A stretch of 61,686 nucleotides of DNA, from NCBI GenBank assembly GCA_902766595.1, contig CACXEJ010000035.1, positions 1-61,686 on the forward strand, written 5' to 3'. Below the pieces are notes generated by a model that worked only from the letters and a program-made list of their open reading frames with translations, was not told the origin of the DNA and did no database searches. Positions 25,252 to 34,238 of the stretch are shown piece after piece (the stretch's first letter is position 1; each line of letters starts with the position of its first letter). Source of the DNA: Ruminococcus flavefaciens. Lineage in GTDB: Bacteria; Bacillota; Clostridia; Oscillospirales; Ruminococcaceae. The position numbers and the translations under genes were made by a program.

Positions 25252-27552
25252 TCAGATAGCGGCTCTGTCAACGGAAATAACGCCCTTGATCTTTCTGAGC
25301 TTGTCAAAGAGATTGCGGAGCTGTTCCGTGCTTGAGATAACGATAGTGCTCTCAAAGAGGGCGTTGCCGTTTTTGAGGATACGGGATGATGAGTGTATGA
25401 TAGGAACTCTCGCTTCGACGAGAGCTGCGGAAATATCGTAGAAAAGTCCCATACGATCCTGTGCGATGACCTCAAAGCTGGTCTGGAGCTGAGATGTGCT
25501 GTTCTCAGACCACTGGATATCGCACCAGCGGTTGAGCTCCTCGGGATCGCCGCGCTGGAGGACAGCCTTGTAGTTGGTACAGCTTGTTGTGTGGACTGAG
25601 ATACCGTGTCCGCGGGTGATAAAGCCTACGATGTCGTCACCGGGGAGCGGATTGCAGCACTGTGCGAACTTAACGGCAATATCGTCGATCTGGTCGAGAA
25701 TGATAGAGCTTCTGCTGCTGTTGGATTTTGGCTGTATCAGCGGGATAATGGACGGCTCGTCGTCGTGGACGTACTGCTTTTCGTACTTGTCCTTGAGACG
25801 GGGGATTATCTTGGAGAGCAGAACGCCTCCGTAGCCGATAGAAGCGTAGAAGTCCTCGAGCGTCTCGCAGTTGTGGCGCTTGAAGTCGTCCTCGAGGAAG
25901 GCAGTGTACTCAGACTCGGGGAGGTTTATGCGGTGGCGCTTGAACTCGCGCTCAAGCTCAGCTTTACCCTCAACGATGTTCTCCTCACGGCGTTCTTTCT
26001 TGAACCACGAACGTATCTTGGAACGTGCTTCGTTGGTCTGTACGATGTTGAGCCACGCTCTGTTCGGACCTTTTTCCGGATCTTTGCTTGTGATGATCTC
26101 GCATATCTGACCAGTCTGGAGCTTGTAGTCGAGCGGAACTATCCTGCCGTCGACCTTTGCGCCGGTGGTCTTGTGACCGATCTCCGTGTGGATACGGTAA
26201 GCGAAGTCGATGACGGTCGAGTTTATAGGGAGACTTATCGACATACCCTTGGGAGTCATAACGACGATGTCCTCAGGATCGAGATCGGTCTTGATGATAC
26301 GGACGATCTCCTCAACGTCGTCGGAGGTCTGCTGGGCTTCGATGACCTGACGAACCCACGCGAGACGCTGTTCCATTTTGTCTCTGCCCTGTATGCCCTC
26401 CTTGTACTTCCAGTGCGCAGCGATACCGTATTCGGCGGTCTCGTGCATATCCCAAGTGCGTATCTGCACCTCGAACGGTATGCCCTCCTTGCCGAGGACC
26501 GTGGTGTGGAGCGACTGGTACATATTCGATTTCGGAGTGGAGATGTAGTCCTTGAAGCGGTTTGGCAGGGGACGGAACATATCGTGTATCAGACCGAGAA
26601 CGTTGTAGCACTCAGCGATAGTCGAAACGATTATCCTGACAGCATACTTGTCGTAGATTTCGTCGATGTTCTTGTGGTTGATGAATATCTTGCGGTAGAT
26701 GCTGTAAACGCTCTTTACTCTGCCGTCTATCTGAGGCGGCTGAGCGAATTCCTCAGAGCTGAAACGCTGAGCGATACGTTTTTTGATAGTCTCGATGAAG
26801 GCTTCACGCTCTTCCTTTTTGTTTTCGAGGATATGCTCGATCTCAGAGTATGCGTACGGATCGAGGTAGTGGAAGGCGAGATCCTGAAGCTCCTCCTTTA
26901 TCGCCATGATACCGAGGCGGTGAGCGATAGGAGCGTAGATATTCATAGTTTCAAGGGCGGTATTACGCTGTTTGTCAAGAGGACGGTATTTCAGTGTGCG
27001 CATATTGTGCAGACGGTCGCAGAGCTTGATAATCATAACTCTGATGTCCTGCGACATTGCGAGGAGTATCTTTCTGATATTCTCAGCCTGCTGTTCCTCA
27101 CGGCTGAATATCGGGATCTTGCTCAGTTTTGTGACGCCGTCAACGAGCATGGCAACGTCCTGACCGAAACGCTTCTTGAGGTCATCAAGAGTTGCAGGAG
27201 TGTCCTCGACAACATCGTGGAGGAGTGCCGCGCATATCGTATCGGTATCCATACCGAGCTCGAGCAGTATATAGGCAACTGCGAGCGGGTGAATGATATA
27301 ATCCTGACCTGAGGAACGCTTCTGTCCCTCGTGAGCCTTTGCAGCAAATTCATATGCCGAGATTATCTTGCTCAGGTCGTACTGCTTGTCGTCCTTGAGA
27401 ATTTTCTGGATTATCATTTCGATGGTAAAATCGTCATTATAGTCCGGTATCTCACTGAGATACTTCTCCGGATCGTTAGGAACAGCAGTATCCGGTATCA
27501 CTATCTCCACTTCATTTTTTCCGCCGTTAAGCATTTTCATATCATCAGACAT
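25252..27552 (-). CDS. rel: bifunctional (p)ppGpp synthetase/hydrolase Rel
   Basis: A 766-residue long RelA/SpoT homologue that makes and degrades (p)ppGpp in the stringent response. The HD hydrolase domain has His73, His88 and His112-Asp113 (ALLHDVVEDT) intact, so hydrolysis is expected. The synthetase domain lies at about 230-360 (DKYAVRIIVSTIAECYNVLG, STPKSNMYQSLHTTV). The TGS domain (DIVVMTPKGMSISLP) and C-terminal ACT domain follow. It stands between recJ and an MBL hydrolase. A small alarmone synthetase is at 44536, giving two alarmone enzymes in this window. Confidence 0.95.
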   Translation of the reverse strand: MSDDMKMLNGGKNEVEIVIPDTAVPNDPEKYLSEIPDYNDDFTIEMIIQKILKDDKQYDLSKIISAYEFAAKAHEGQKRSSGQDYIIHPLAVAYILLELGMDTDTICAALLHDVVEDTPATLDDLKKRFGQDVAMLVDGVTKLSKIPIFSREEQQAENIRKILLAMSQDIRVMIIKLCDRLHNMRTLKYRPLDKQRNTALETMNIYAPIAHRLGIMAIKEELQDLAFHYLDPYAYSEIEHILENKKEEREAFIETIKKRIAQRFSSEEFAQPPQIDGRVKSVYSIYRKIFINHKNIDEIYDKYAVRIIVSTIAECYNVLGLIHDMFRPLPNRFKDYISTPKSNMYQSLHTTVLGKEGIPFEVQIRTWDMHETAEYGIAAHWKYKEGIQGRDKMEQRLAWVRQVIEAQQTSDDVEEIVRIIKTDLDPEDIVVMTPKGMSISLPINSTVIDFAYRIHTEIGHKTTGAKVDGRIVPLDYKLQTGQICEIITSKDPEKGPNRAWLNIVQTNEARSKIRSWFKKERREENIVEGKAELEREFKRHRINLPESEYTAFLEDDFKRHNCETLEDFYASIGYGGVLLSKIIPRLKDKYEKQYVHDDEPSIIPLIQPKSNSSRSSIILDQIDDIAVKFAQCCNPLPGDDIVGFITRGHGISVHTTSCTNYKAVLQRGDPEELNRWCDIQWSENSTSQLQTSFEVIAQDRMGLFYDISAALVEARVPIIHSSSRILKNGNALFESTIVISSTEQLRNLFDKLRKIKGVISVDRAAI

Positions 27553-27579
27553 AAATATCCCCCTTGAAACGAATATACG

Positions 27580-29604
27580 TCATTTTATATGCTCCCTCAG
27601 CGAAACGAGAATGGGAGCGCTGTTAAGCTCAGCCTTTTGGCTGACCTTTACTCTTGAAACAGTAGAGTCCGCGGACGAGCAGCTGACCAGACCGAGCTGC
27701 CTGAGAGCCTCAATAGCGGCATTGAATTTACAGTAATTTATGCGAGGATCACCGAGCCGCAGATAGAGCGTATCAGTGCAGATACCGCCGTCGGGTATGC
27801 CCTTGTAGATCTGAACTACGTCATTCCGTTCGGGAAGCATACTCGGGTAGTAGTTGGCGGGGAGCTGTTCGCTGCGTATGAACGACTCAAAAGCCGACAT
27901 CGCTGCAAAGTATCTGCTCTGCTCGAAAGTGCTCGGGCGCATATCGCGCACCACAACGCTTATGCTGGTATTTCCGCGGAATTCGTTGATACCGAGAGTT
28001 ACTATGAGGTCGCAGCTGTCACCCTTGCCGACTATGACTGACTGCGGCGGTGTTCTGAACATAAGCGCGTCAAAGGTGCTGTAACCGAGCTTCAGACGGA
28101 GCTTTGTGTGGACGCCGTTCGAGAGCGGAATGATCTCGAGCACCTGTGCGCCGCCTATGTAGAATAGGGGCCGTTCGTTGTCAGCGCCGAACGGTTCGAG
28201 CGCTGAGAGACCTCTGATGTTTTCGACGGTGAGCTCCTGCGGAGTCACGGCTGCGTCCGCGGATATAGTCATAACAGGCATTATCCTGTGGTTTTCGGCT
28301 GCGAATTTTTCAATAAGCTGCCTGAAACTCTCTTCGCTGCCGCGCTTGATAGTGAAGCCGCCTGCACCGGGGTGACCTCCGAACTTTTCAAGCGCATCAG
28401 AAGCGTAGGTGAGAGCTTCAAAGACCGAAAATTCACCGAAGGAACGTGCCGAGCCCCTTATTTCTTCGTCCTGTTCGGAGGCGATGAAGCAGGGCTTGCC
28501 GAACTGCTCCATTATGCGTGAGGCAACTATGCCGATAACGCCGAGGTGCCAGTTATTTCCGCAGAGGAAGATAGTTCGGCCGCGAATGAGATTCGGATCA
28601 TTGTCGATCATTGAATAGATCTCGGAAATTATATCATTTTCGGCGGACTTGCGCTTGTTGTTCAGCTCGTTGAGCTGATTTGCAGCAGCAAGTGCCTCGT
28701 CATAGTCGTCACAGAGGAAGAGCTCGGCGGCTTGCTTCGGAGAGCCGAAGCGTCCGGCTGCGTTTATGCGCGGAGCTATGCCAAAGCCGATAGCCTGCGA
28801 ATCGACGGTCTTATCAGTAAGACCGCAGACCTCCTTGAGTGCGATCAGTGCCGGGCGGTCGGAGTTGTTAATGAGCTCCATACCGTAGGAAACGAGGAAG
28901 CGGTTTTCACCGGTGAGACTTACAATATCGGCAACGGTAGCGATAGCGGCAAGGTCACCGAACTGCTCAAGAGCCATAGTGTAGTCGCCGCCGTCAAGAG
29001 CTGCTATCAGCTTGAGGGCTATACCGGCGCCGCACATAAACTTGAAAGGCGAGAAGCAGTCGTGTCTGTGAGGATCGACAACAGCTTCCGCATGGGGGAG
29101 AGTTTCGCCCTGCTGATGGTGGTCTGTGACGACCAGCTTCATACCGAGCTCATAGATGAAGTCAGCCTCCGGAACAGCGGAAATACCGTTGTCAACTGTA
29201 ATGATAAGGTTTACTCCGTCGTCAGCGATACTGCTGACAGCTTCTTTATTGAGTCCGTAGCCCTCGGAGCGTTCCGGGATATAGTATGTGACATCTGCGC
29301 CGGTCTCGAGGAGATAGGAGTAGAGAATGACTGTTGACATAATGCCGTCGCAGTCGTAATCGCCGTAAACGCAGATGCGTTCGCCGGAGTCGATAGCGTT
29401 ATTTATGGTATCAGCGGCTTTCTGCATATCCTTTATGAGAAAAGGATCGGAGAGCTCGCCGGCATCAAGGCTTTCCGCAACGGCTTGCGGCGAGGAATAG
29501 CCTTTCTGCGCAAGAGAAGCGGCAGCCAGCGAGGTAACGCCGCAATTAAGCATCAGCTTTGATATGACCTTTCTGTCAGGAACACCGACAGTCCACTTTT
29601 TCAT
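27580..29604 (-). CDS. recJ: single-stranded-DNA exonuclease RecJ
   Basis: A 674-residue 5'-3' single-strand DNA exonuclease of the DHH family, acting in recombination and mismatch repair. Motifs are VYGDYDCDGIMST near 97-109, LIITVDNGIS, VTDHHQQGE, and ASRIMEQFGKPC with GSARSFGEF and FGGHPGAGGFTI of the DHHA1 domain. A C-terminal domain of about 120 residues goes beyond the minimal RecJ core, as usual in Firmicutes. First gene of the recJ-rel-MBL-hemZ-rlmD run. Confidence 0.94.
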   Translation of the reverse strand: MKKWTVGVPDRKVISKLMLNCGVTSLAAASLAQKGYSSPQAVAESLDAGELSDPFLIKDMQKAADTINNAIDSGERICVYGDYDCDGIMSTVILYSYLLETGADVTYYIPERSEGYGLNKEAVSSIADDGVNLIITVDNGISAVPEADFIYELGMKLVVTDHHQQGETLPHAEAVVDPHRHDCFSPFKFMCGAGIALKLIAALDGGDYTMALEQFGDLAAIATVADIVSLTGENRFLVSYGMELINNSDRPALIALKEVCGLTDKTVDSQAIGFGIAPRINAAGRFGSPKQAAELFLCDDYDEALAAANQLNELNNKRKSAENDIISEIYSMIDNDPNLIRGRTIFLCGNNWHLGVIGIVASRIMEQFGKPCFIASEQDEEIRGSARSFGEFSVFEALTYASDALEKFGGHPGAGGFTIKRGSEESFRQLIEKFAAENHRIMPVMTISADAAVTPQELTVENIRGLSALEPFGADNERPLFYIGGAQVLEIIPLSNGVHTKLRLKLGYSTFDALMFRTPPQSVIVGKGDSCDLIVTLGINEFRGNTSISVVVRDMRPSTFEQSRYFAAMSAFESFIRSEQLPANYYPSMLPERNDVVQIYKGIPDGGICTDTLYLRLGDPRINYCKFNAAIEALRQLGLVSCSSADSTVSRVKVSQKAELNSAPILVSLREHIK

Positions 29605-29636
29605 ATAGCAGCTCCTAATTTAAGATATATACTACT

Positions 29637-29665
29637 ATTATAACAGAATTTGCTTGATTTTTCAA
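29637..29665 (-). promoter_or_regulatory. promoter of the recJ-rel run
   Basis: Minus strand TTGAAA (29660-29665), 17-base spacer, TATAAT (29637-29642), about 30 bases before recJ. Confidence 0.75.
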
Positions 29666-29717
29666 TAGCAAGCATTAAATTTTGATCTTTTTGTAACATT
29701 TTGTCGGTCCTGTGTGA

Positions 29718-29751
29718 AAAAGCCCGTGAAATACACATTCACGGGCTTTTT
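29718..29751. terminator. bidirectional terminator after sigE
   Basis: AAAAGCCCGTGAA / TTCACGGGCTTTT hairpin (29718-29730 with 29738-29750) with A and T runs on both sides, so usable from either strand. It closes the spoIIGA-sigE operon. Confidence 0.85.
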
Positions 29752-29758
29752 ACGGAGC

Positions 29759-30457
29759 TCAGCAGATGCTTTCGAGCTTTACGCGGAGCTTTTTGATTAT
29801 CTTTTTTTCGAGTCGGGATATGTAGGACTGCGATATTCCTATCTGTTCGGCAACTTCCTTCTGAGTTTTTTCTTTGCCGTCGATGAGTCCGAAGCGCATT
29901 TCCATTATCTCGCGTTCACGGTCGCAGAGCTCGGAAACAGCTCCTCTTATCATTTCGCGTTCGGCTTCTGTCTCAATACCCTTGTTAACGATATCGTCGT
30001 CCGTACCGAGAATGTCGGAGAGGAGGAGCTCATTTCCGTCGTAGTCAACGTTCAGCGGCTCGTCGATAGAGAGGTCGTTGCGGTACTGAGAGGATTTCCG
30101 CAGAAACATCAGTATCTCGTTTTCAATGCAGCGAGAAGCGTAGGTAGCGAGCTTGATGTTCTTGGTGGGACAGAAGGTGTTCACGGCTTTGATAAGACCT
30201 ATCGTGCCGATAGAAACGAGATCCTCGATACCGATACCCGTGGTCTCGAACTTCTTCGCGATATATACCACGAGCCGCAGATTGTGAACGATGAGACAGT
30301 TCCTTGCGTCCTGATCGTTCGCGCTCAGTCGGACAAAGACCTCCTCTTCCTCCTGCTTTGTGAGCGGCGGCGGAAGGGTATCCGAGCCGTTTATGTAGTC
30401 AATTCTGGCGGCGAGTTTTTTGCTGATCTCTCTGAGAAGTTTTCTGATGATGTTCAT
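29759..30457 (-). CDS. sigE: sporulation sigma factor SigE
   Basis: A 232-residue sigma-70 factor matching mother-cell sigma-E. Region 2 is [20 protein letters not shown] then [20 protein letters not shown]; region 4 ends with [20 protein letters not shown]. The first 25 or so residues ([20 protein letters not shown]) are the basic, amphipathic pro-sequence. ATG 30457 follows AAGGAG; a longer frame to 30649 runs into spoIIGA and is not used. Activation would need SpoIIGA, encoded just upstream. Confidence 0.95.
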   Translation of the reverse strand: MNIIRKLLREISKKLAARIDYINGSDTLPPPLTKQEEEEVFVRLSANDQDARNCLIVHNLRLVVYIAKKFETTGIGIEDLVSIGTIGLIKAVNTFCPTKNIKLATYASRCIENEILMFLRKSSQYRNDLSIDEPLNVDYDGNELLLSDILGTDDDIVNKGIETEAEREMIRGAVSELCDREREIMEMRFGLIDGKEKTQKEVAEQIGISQSYISRLEKKIIKKLRVKLESIC

Positions 30458-30486
30458 AATGGTCTCCTTATTTTTGATTTCAAGCT

Positions 30487-31302
30487 CTAATATTTCAGCA
30501 AAACCGGGTTGAATACAGCCTTTCCGGAGCTGCTTCCGAGTCCTATCACAGCATCGACCGGCTTCCGCTGACCGCTTACGCCGTTGATTATCAGAACCTC
30601 GTCCGGCTTGAACACAGGCATCAGTCCGGCACCGGAAACAGTCCTGCACGGTATCACCCTGACGCCGCGCGGCAGCTTATCCGGAACGAGGTCTGCCATT
30701 TCTGGAAAGTTCTCACTGTCGCAGACTATGACCGGTGCTCCGGAAAAGAAATCAACGAGGGAATTTCCGGTGTCTGCGAGTCCGGCGAGGTCAACGACTC
30801 TGTTCTTATAGTGTATCAGGACGCGGTAGGAGCCTGTCTGCGGCGAGAAGCGGTCAAGGAAGTACCTTGCGGCGTAAACGACAGCGTAGAGTGCGACGGT
30901 CGTGACAACGAGTATCATAAGCGAAAAATCTATGTAGAAATAAGAGTTGTTGAAGTGAACTCTTCCGGCTAAAAGAGTCGGGTAGACCGCGTACATCAGA
31001 CCGGCGAGAATGAAGTTTGCCGCGAAGAAAGCGCCGGTGTTTATGATGAGCCGCTGTCGTCCGTGAAAGCCGAAAGCCGCAGCTGTTATGGTAAATGCTG
31101 CGAACAGTCTTATGATAACAGCGATGACCGGGGGCAACTCGGGCGCGAGGATCAGTAGCGAGTAAAGGCTTCCGTAGAACGAAGCGGCAGCGCATCTCAG
31201 GTTTTTCAGCGGCGAGTGAGTCAGACCGGCAGCTGTCCGGAGCAGAAAGAAATTCACATAGATATTCAGTACGATGAGAATGTCGATATAGATCGTCTGC
31301 AC
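30487..31302 (-). CDS. spoIIGA: sigma-E processing peptidase SpoIIGA
   Basis: A 271-residue membrane aspartic protease that removes the pro-sequence of sigma-E at the forespore septum. The first half has about five spans starting [19 protein letters not shown]; the C-terminal half carries the catalytic aspartate in [15 protein letters not shown] (Asp177). The start is GTG 31302 with AAGGAGG upstream. It precedes sigE by 29 bases, the classic pair. Confidence 0.93.
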   Translation of the reverse strand: MQTIYIDILIVLNIYVNFFLLRTAAGLTHSPLKNLRCAAASFYGSLYSLLILAPELPPVIAVIIRLFAAFTITAAAFGFHGRQRLIINTGAFFAANFILAGLMYAVYPTLLAGRVHFNNSYFYIDFSLMILVVTTVALYAVVYAARYFLDRFSPQTGSYRVLIHYKNRVVDLAGLADTGNSLVDFFSGAPVIVCDSENFPEMADLVPDKLPRGVRVIPCRTVSGAGLMPVFKPDEVLIINGVSGQRKPVDAVIGLGSSSGKAVFNPVLLKY

Positions 31303-31379
31303 AGCTTGCCTCCTTAGAGCTTACTGGTAATATTATAATGCGAAAGTCCTGCGGAATATGCCGGAATGTGTCGGGAGAC

Positions 31380-31404
31380 AAAAAAAGCAGAGCCGAAGCT
31401 CTGC
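31380..31404 (-). terminator. intrinsic terminator after the small membrane protein gene
   Basis: On the minus strand GCAGAGC-TTCG-GCTCTGC followed by a run of seven T. It closes the helicase/small-protein transcript. Confidence 0.85.
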
Positions 31405-31416
31405 TCATACAGCTTA

Positions 31417-31530
31417 TTACTTTAAAAAGAACGGGATCGTTGCGCCGATCGCCATAATTATTGCCATAATGAGCATAATAACTCTCATTGCGGTCTTTCT
31501 TGTGTCCTTTACGGGCTTCTTGTCAGCCAT
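31417..31530 (-). CDS. 37-residue membrane protein, unannotated-size ORF
   Basis: A short gene with ATG 31530, an AAGGAGGTGCAGCT ribosome site and TAA 31417-31419. The peptide starts MADKKPVKDTRKTAMRVI, followed by one hydrophobic helix (MLIMAIIMAIGATIPFF). Basic head plus single span resembles the DUF4044-type small membrane proteins of Firmicutes in layout. It lies 13 bases after the DEAD-box helicase stop and before a terminator, so it is co-transcribed. Function unknown; the strong RBS and codon pattern support a real gene. Confidence 0.7.
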   Translation of the reverse strand: MADKKPVKDTRKTAMRVIMLIMAIIMAIGATIPFFLK

Positions 31531-31542
31531 AGCTGCACCTCC

Positions 31543-33261
31543 TTAGTGCTTGTTTTTAGCGCGTTTTTTGCGGTTGGGAATATAATCCTTGAATTTGTCG
31601 CCTTGCCTGCGTGAACCGTAGGCGGCTTTTTTTCTGTCAAATCTGGGCTTGTCATCGGGACGCGGACGGCTGTAATGCGACTTTGAAGTTTTTCCGTCCC
31701 AGAGCTTTACCGTGACCTGCTGTCCGTTTATCTTCATCGGGTTGGTGCTTTCGAGGATATAGTCAGTCTCGGCAGCCGGTATCTCTACTGTTGTATGATC
31801 ATCGAAAATGTCGATCTTTCCGAAGTCCTTGCCGGACATACCTGTTGCGTCAACGAGAGCTCCGAGAATGAAGTTAGGAGCTATCCTGCGGCTTCTGCCG
31901 ATGTTGATGTCCACCTTGACGGTCTTTGCTCCGTTTCTGCTGCGAAGCGGCTTCGGACGGTCGAATTCGGGGATAGAGTCGAGGTCGGCACTGAGAGTTT
32001 TTGTGAGCAGACGTGCAGCGGCTTCACGGTAGTCAATGCCCATTGAAGCAAGGCGGTCGATTACCTCATATGCGCTGTGTATAGCCTCCGCTTCGGAAAC
32101 CTCCCTGACGGAAGCCTCCGTCTTCATAGCAATGATGCCCTCCTTGTCCGGGAGAGGGAGCTGCGTTATGTCGGCTTTGATATAGCGCGAGATCTGCTGG
32201 AGCTCGTAGAACTGCCTTCTGCCGCTGATAAGAGTGTAAGCGGCACCTGTTCTTCCGGCTCTGCCGGTACGTCCGATACGATGTATGTAGTATTCGTTGT
32301 CCTGAGGGAGATCATAATTGAAAACAGCGTCGATTCCGCTTACGTCTATGCCTCTTGCGGCAACATCTGTCGCAACGAGAATATCTGTAGCTTTATTCTT
32401 GAAGCTGTTCATCACCTGAGTACGCTGTGCCTGTTTCATATCGCCGTGGAGCCCTGCGGCGCGGAAGCCGTTTTTCTGGAGCTCCTCGGTGAGCTGATCG
32501 ACCATTGCTCTTGTGTTGCAGAATACCATTGCGGAAGAGGGGGAGTACGCAGTAAGCAGGAGGCGGAGAGCGTCGGTCTTTCTTCCCATTGCAACTTCAA
32601 AGTAGTGCTGCTCGATCAGGGAGACAGTGCGCTGCGGAGCCTTTATCTTGATATGCACGGGATCGTGCTGGAATTTTTCGGTTATTGCGAGTATCTCCGG
32701 CGGCATAGTTGCCGAGAAGAGGACGGTCTGTCTGTCAGCCGGAGCGGCTGCGAGGATCGTTTCGATGTCCTCTCGGAAGCCCATATTGAGCATTTCGTCA
32801 GCTTCGTCGAGGATAGCGCAGCGGAGTCCGTCGAGCTTGAGCGTGCGTCTGCGCATATGGTCCATAACTCTGCCGGGAGTGCCGATGACGATGTTCGCAC
32901 CGCGTTTCAGCTCGAATATCTGCTTCTCCATACTTGCACCGCCGTAGACCGCGCAGGCTTTTACCGAACGCTTGTATTTGGCAAATTTGCGTATCTCCTC
33001 ATAAGCCTGAAGTGCGAGCTCACGAGTCGGGCAGAGTATGAGGACTGCCACTGTTCGTTTATCTGCATTGGTTATGCTCTCAACTGCCGGGAGTCCGAAA
33101 GCGGCAGTCTTGCCGGTGCCGGTGTTTGAACGTCCGACAACATCGCGTCCCTGAAGAAGTACAGGGATACTTTTTTCCTGTATCTCGGTCATTTCAGTGA
33201 AGCCGAGCTCCTCGACAGCCTGAAGTATTTCCTGAGACAGGTTCAATTCATTAAAATGCAT
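31543..33261 (-). CDS. DEAD-box RNA helicase with DbpA-type RNA-binding domain
   Basis: A 572-residue ATP-dependent RNA helicase of the CshA/DeaD group. The Q motif is in FTEMTEIQEKSIPVLL, Walker A SNTGTGKTAAFGLP, Walker B LDEADEML, SAT FSATMP, and motif VI HRIGRTGRAG. A DbpA-type RNA-binding domain (VDINIGRSRRIAPNFILGAL) lies near 450-525 and a basic Arg/Lys tail follows. It probably acts in ribosome assembly or RNA decay. ATG 33261 follows AAAGGAC; 33315 lacks a site. Confidence 0.93.
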   Translation of the reverse strand: MHFNELNLSQEILQAVEELGFTEMTEIQEKSIPVLLQGRDVVGRSNTGTGKTAAFGLPAVESITNADKRTVAVLILCPTRELALQAYEEIRKFAKYKRSVKACAVYGGASMEKQIFELKRGANIVIGTPGRVMDHMRRRTLKLDGLRCAILDEADEMLNMGFREDIETILAAAPADRQTVLFSATMPPEILAITEKFQHDPVHIKIKAPQRTVSLIEQHYFEVAMGRKTDALRLLLTAYSPSSAMVFCNTRAMVDQLTEELQKNGFRAAGLHGDMKQAQRTQVMNSFKNKATDILVATDVAARGIDVSGIDAVFNYDLPQDNEYYIHRIGRTGRAGRTGAAYTLISGRRQFYELQQISRYIKADITQLPLPDKEGIIAMKTEASVREVSEAEAIHSAYEVIDRLASMGIDYREAAARLLTKTLSADLDSIPEFDRPKPLRSRNGAKTVKVDINIGRSRRIAPNFILGALVDATGMSGKDFGKIDIFDDHTTVEIPAAETDYILESTNPMKINGQQVTVKLWDGKTSKSHYSRPRPDDKPRFDRKKAAYGSRRQGDKFKDYIPNRKKRAKNKH

Positions 33262-33294
33262 TATTTGTCCTTTCAAAATTACGTTAATAATACT

Positions 33295-33323
33295 ATGATA
33301 CCACAAACTGAGCAAAACGTCAA
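33295..33323 (-). promoter_or_regulatory. promoter of the DEAD-box helicase gene
   Basis: Minus strand TTGACG (33318-33323), 17-base spacer, TATCAT (33295-33300). Confidence 0.7.
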
Positions 33324-33357
33324 GCCTGAACTTCAGTCCGGCTCAAACAAATGTTTC

Positions 33358-33386
33358 TTGACAAATATGCATATTTAAGTTATAAT
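33358..33386 (+). promoter_or_regulatory. promoter of the flavin reductase-rubredoxin gene
   Basis: Perfect TTGACA (33358-33363), 17-base spacer, TATAAT (33381-33386); divergent from the helicase promoter. Confidence 0.85.
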
Positions 33387-33423
33387 ATCAACAGAATATT
33401 TTATACAGAAAAGAGGTATTCAT

Positions 33424-34200
33424 ATGGACAATAAAGCAATGCACAGAATAAGCTACGGACTCTATGTTGTGACAGCTTTTATGGACGGCCAAGACAACGG
33501 CTGCATAACCAACACTGTTGCGCAGGTCACTTCAAAACCTAACCGCATAAGCGTCACAGTGAACAAGGGCAACTTCACTCACGAAATGATACAGAATACC
33601 GGAAAATTCACAGTTTCCGTCATAAGCAGGGCTGTGGATTTTGCTCTGTTCAGGCATTTCGGCTTCCAGACCGGACGCGAGGTCGATAAATTTGACGGAT
33701 TTTCGGACTGCGAAAGAGCTTCCAACGGCAGAATGATAGTTACCAAGGGCACTAATGCGTGGATAGCTGCAAAGGTCGAAAAGAGCGTTGACCTCGGTAC
33801 ACACACGATGTTCATTGCTGATGTGACGGATATGGAAGTCCTTGATAAGACGCCGTCCTGCACCTATGAATACTACCTCAGCGACATTAAAACAAAACCG
33901 CAGGAAGTCGGAAAAACTTCCGAGGGACAGACTATCTGGCGCTGTGTGATATGCGGCTATGAGTATGTCGGTGACGAGCTGCCGGAAGATTTTGTCTGTC
34001 CGCTCTGCAAGCACCCTGCGTCTGATTTTGAGAAGATCGTTCCGGGAGCAGCGCCTGAAGCTAAAAGCGCTCCGGCATCTGACAGAAAGACGGTGTGGCG
34101 CTGTACAGTATGCGGTTACGAGTACGAGGGCGATGAGCTTCCGGAGGGGTATACCTGTCCGATATGCGGAGTGGGCGCAGAGGATTTCGAGAAGACATAA
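33424..34200 (+). CDS. flavin reductase with two rubredoxin domains (Hrb-like)
   Basis: A 258-residue redox protein. Residues 1-160 are an FMN-binding flavin-reductase domain (RISYGLYVVTA, TVNKGNFTHEMI). Two complete rubredoxins follow: Cys174/177/192/195 in WRCVICGYEYVGDELP to VCPLC, and Cys227/230/245/248 in WRCTVCGYEYEGDELP to TCPIC, joined by a 20-residue Ala/Pro linker. Such high-molecular-weight rubredoxins pass electrons to flavodiiron proteins or rubrerythrin during oxygen or peroxide removal. Two rubredoxins in tandem are unusual; the pair is similar and looks like an internal duplication. Has its own strong promoter and terminator. Confidence 0.9.
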   Translation: MDNKAMHRISYGLYVVTAFMDGQDNGCITNTVAQVTSKPNRISVTVNKGNFTHEMIQNTGKFTVSVISRAVDFALFRHFGFQTGREVDKFDGFSDCERASNGRMIVTKGTNAWIAAKVEKSVDLGTHTMFIADVTDMEVLDKTPSCTYEYYLSDIKTKPQEVGKTSEGQTIWRCVICGYEYVGDELPEDFVCPLCKHPASDFEKIVPGAAPEAKSAPASDRKTVWRCTVCGYEYEGDELPEGYTCPICGVGAEDFEKT

Positions 34201-34205
34201 CATAA

Positions 34206-34231
34206 AAAGAGCAGTCGTAGGACTGCTCTTT
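34206..34231. terminator. bidirectional terminator
   Basis: AAAGAGCAGTC-GTAG-GACTGCTCTTT, usable from both sides; ends the Hrb-like gene and the converging dockerin gene. Confidence 0.82.
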
Positions 34232-34238
34232 GTCATTA

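Noticed and set aside
25606..27312. 568-codon open frame on the plus strand
   Set aside because: It is entirely antisense to rel, whose domains are complete, and its translation lacks any family pattern. Long antisense frames are common opposite such genes.
29714..30490. 258-codon plus-strand frame
   Set aside because: Opposite sigE; the start overlaps a terminator.
32077..33129. 350-codon plus-strand frame
   Set aside because: Antisense to the DEAD-box helicase; low-complexity translation and no RBS.
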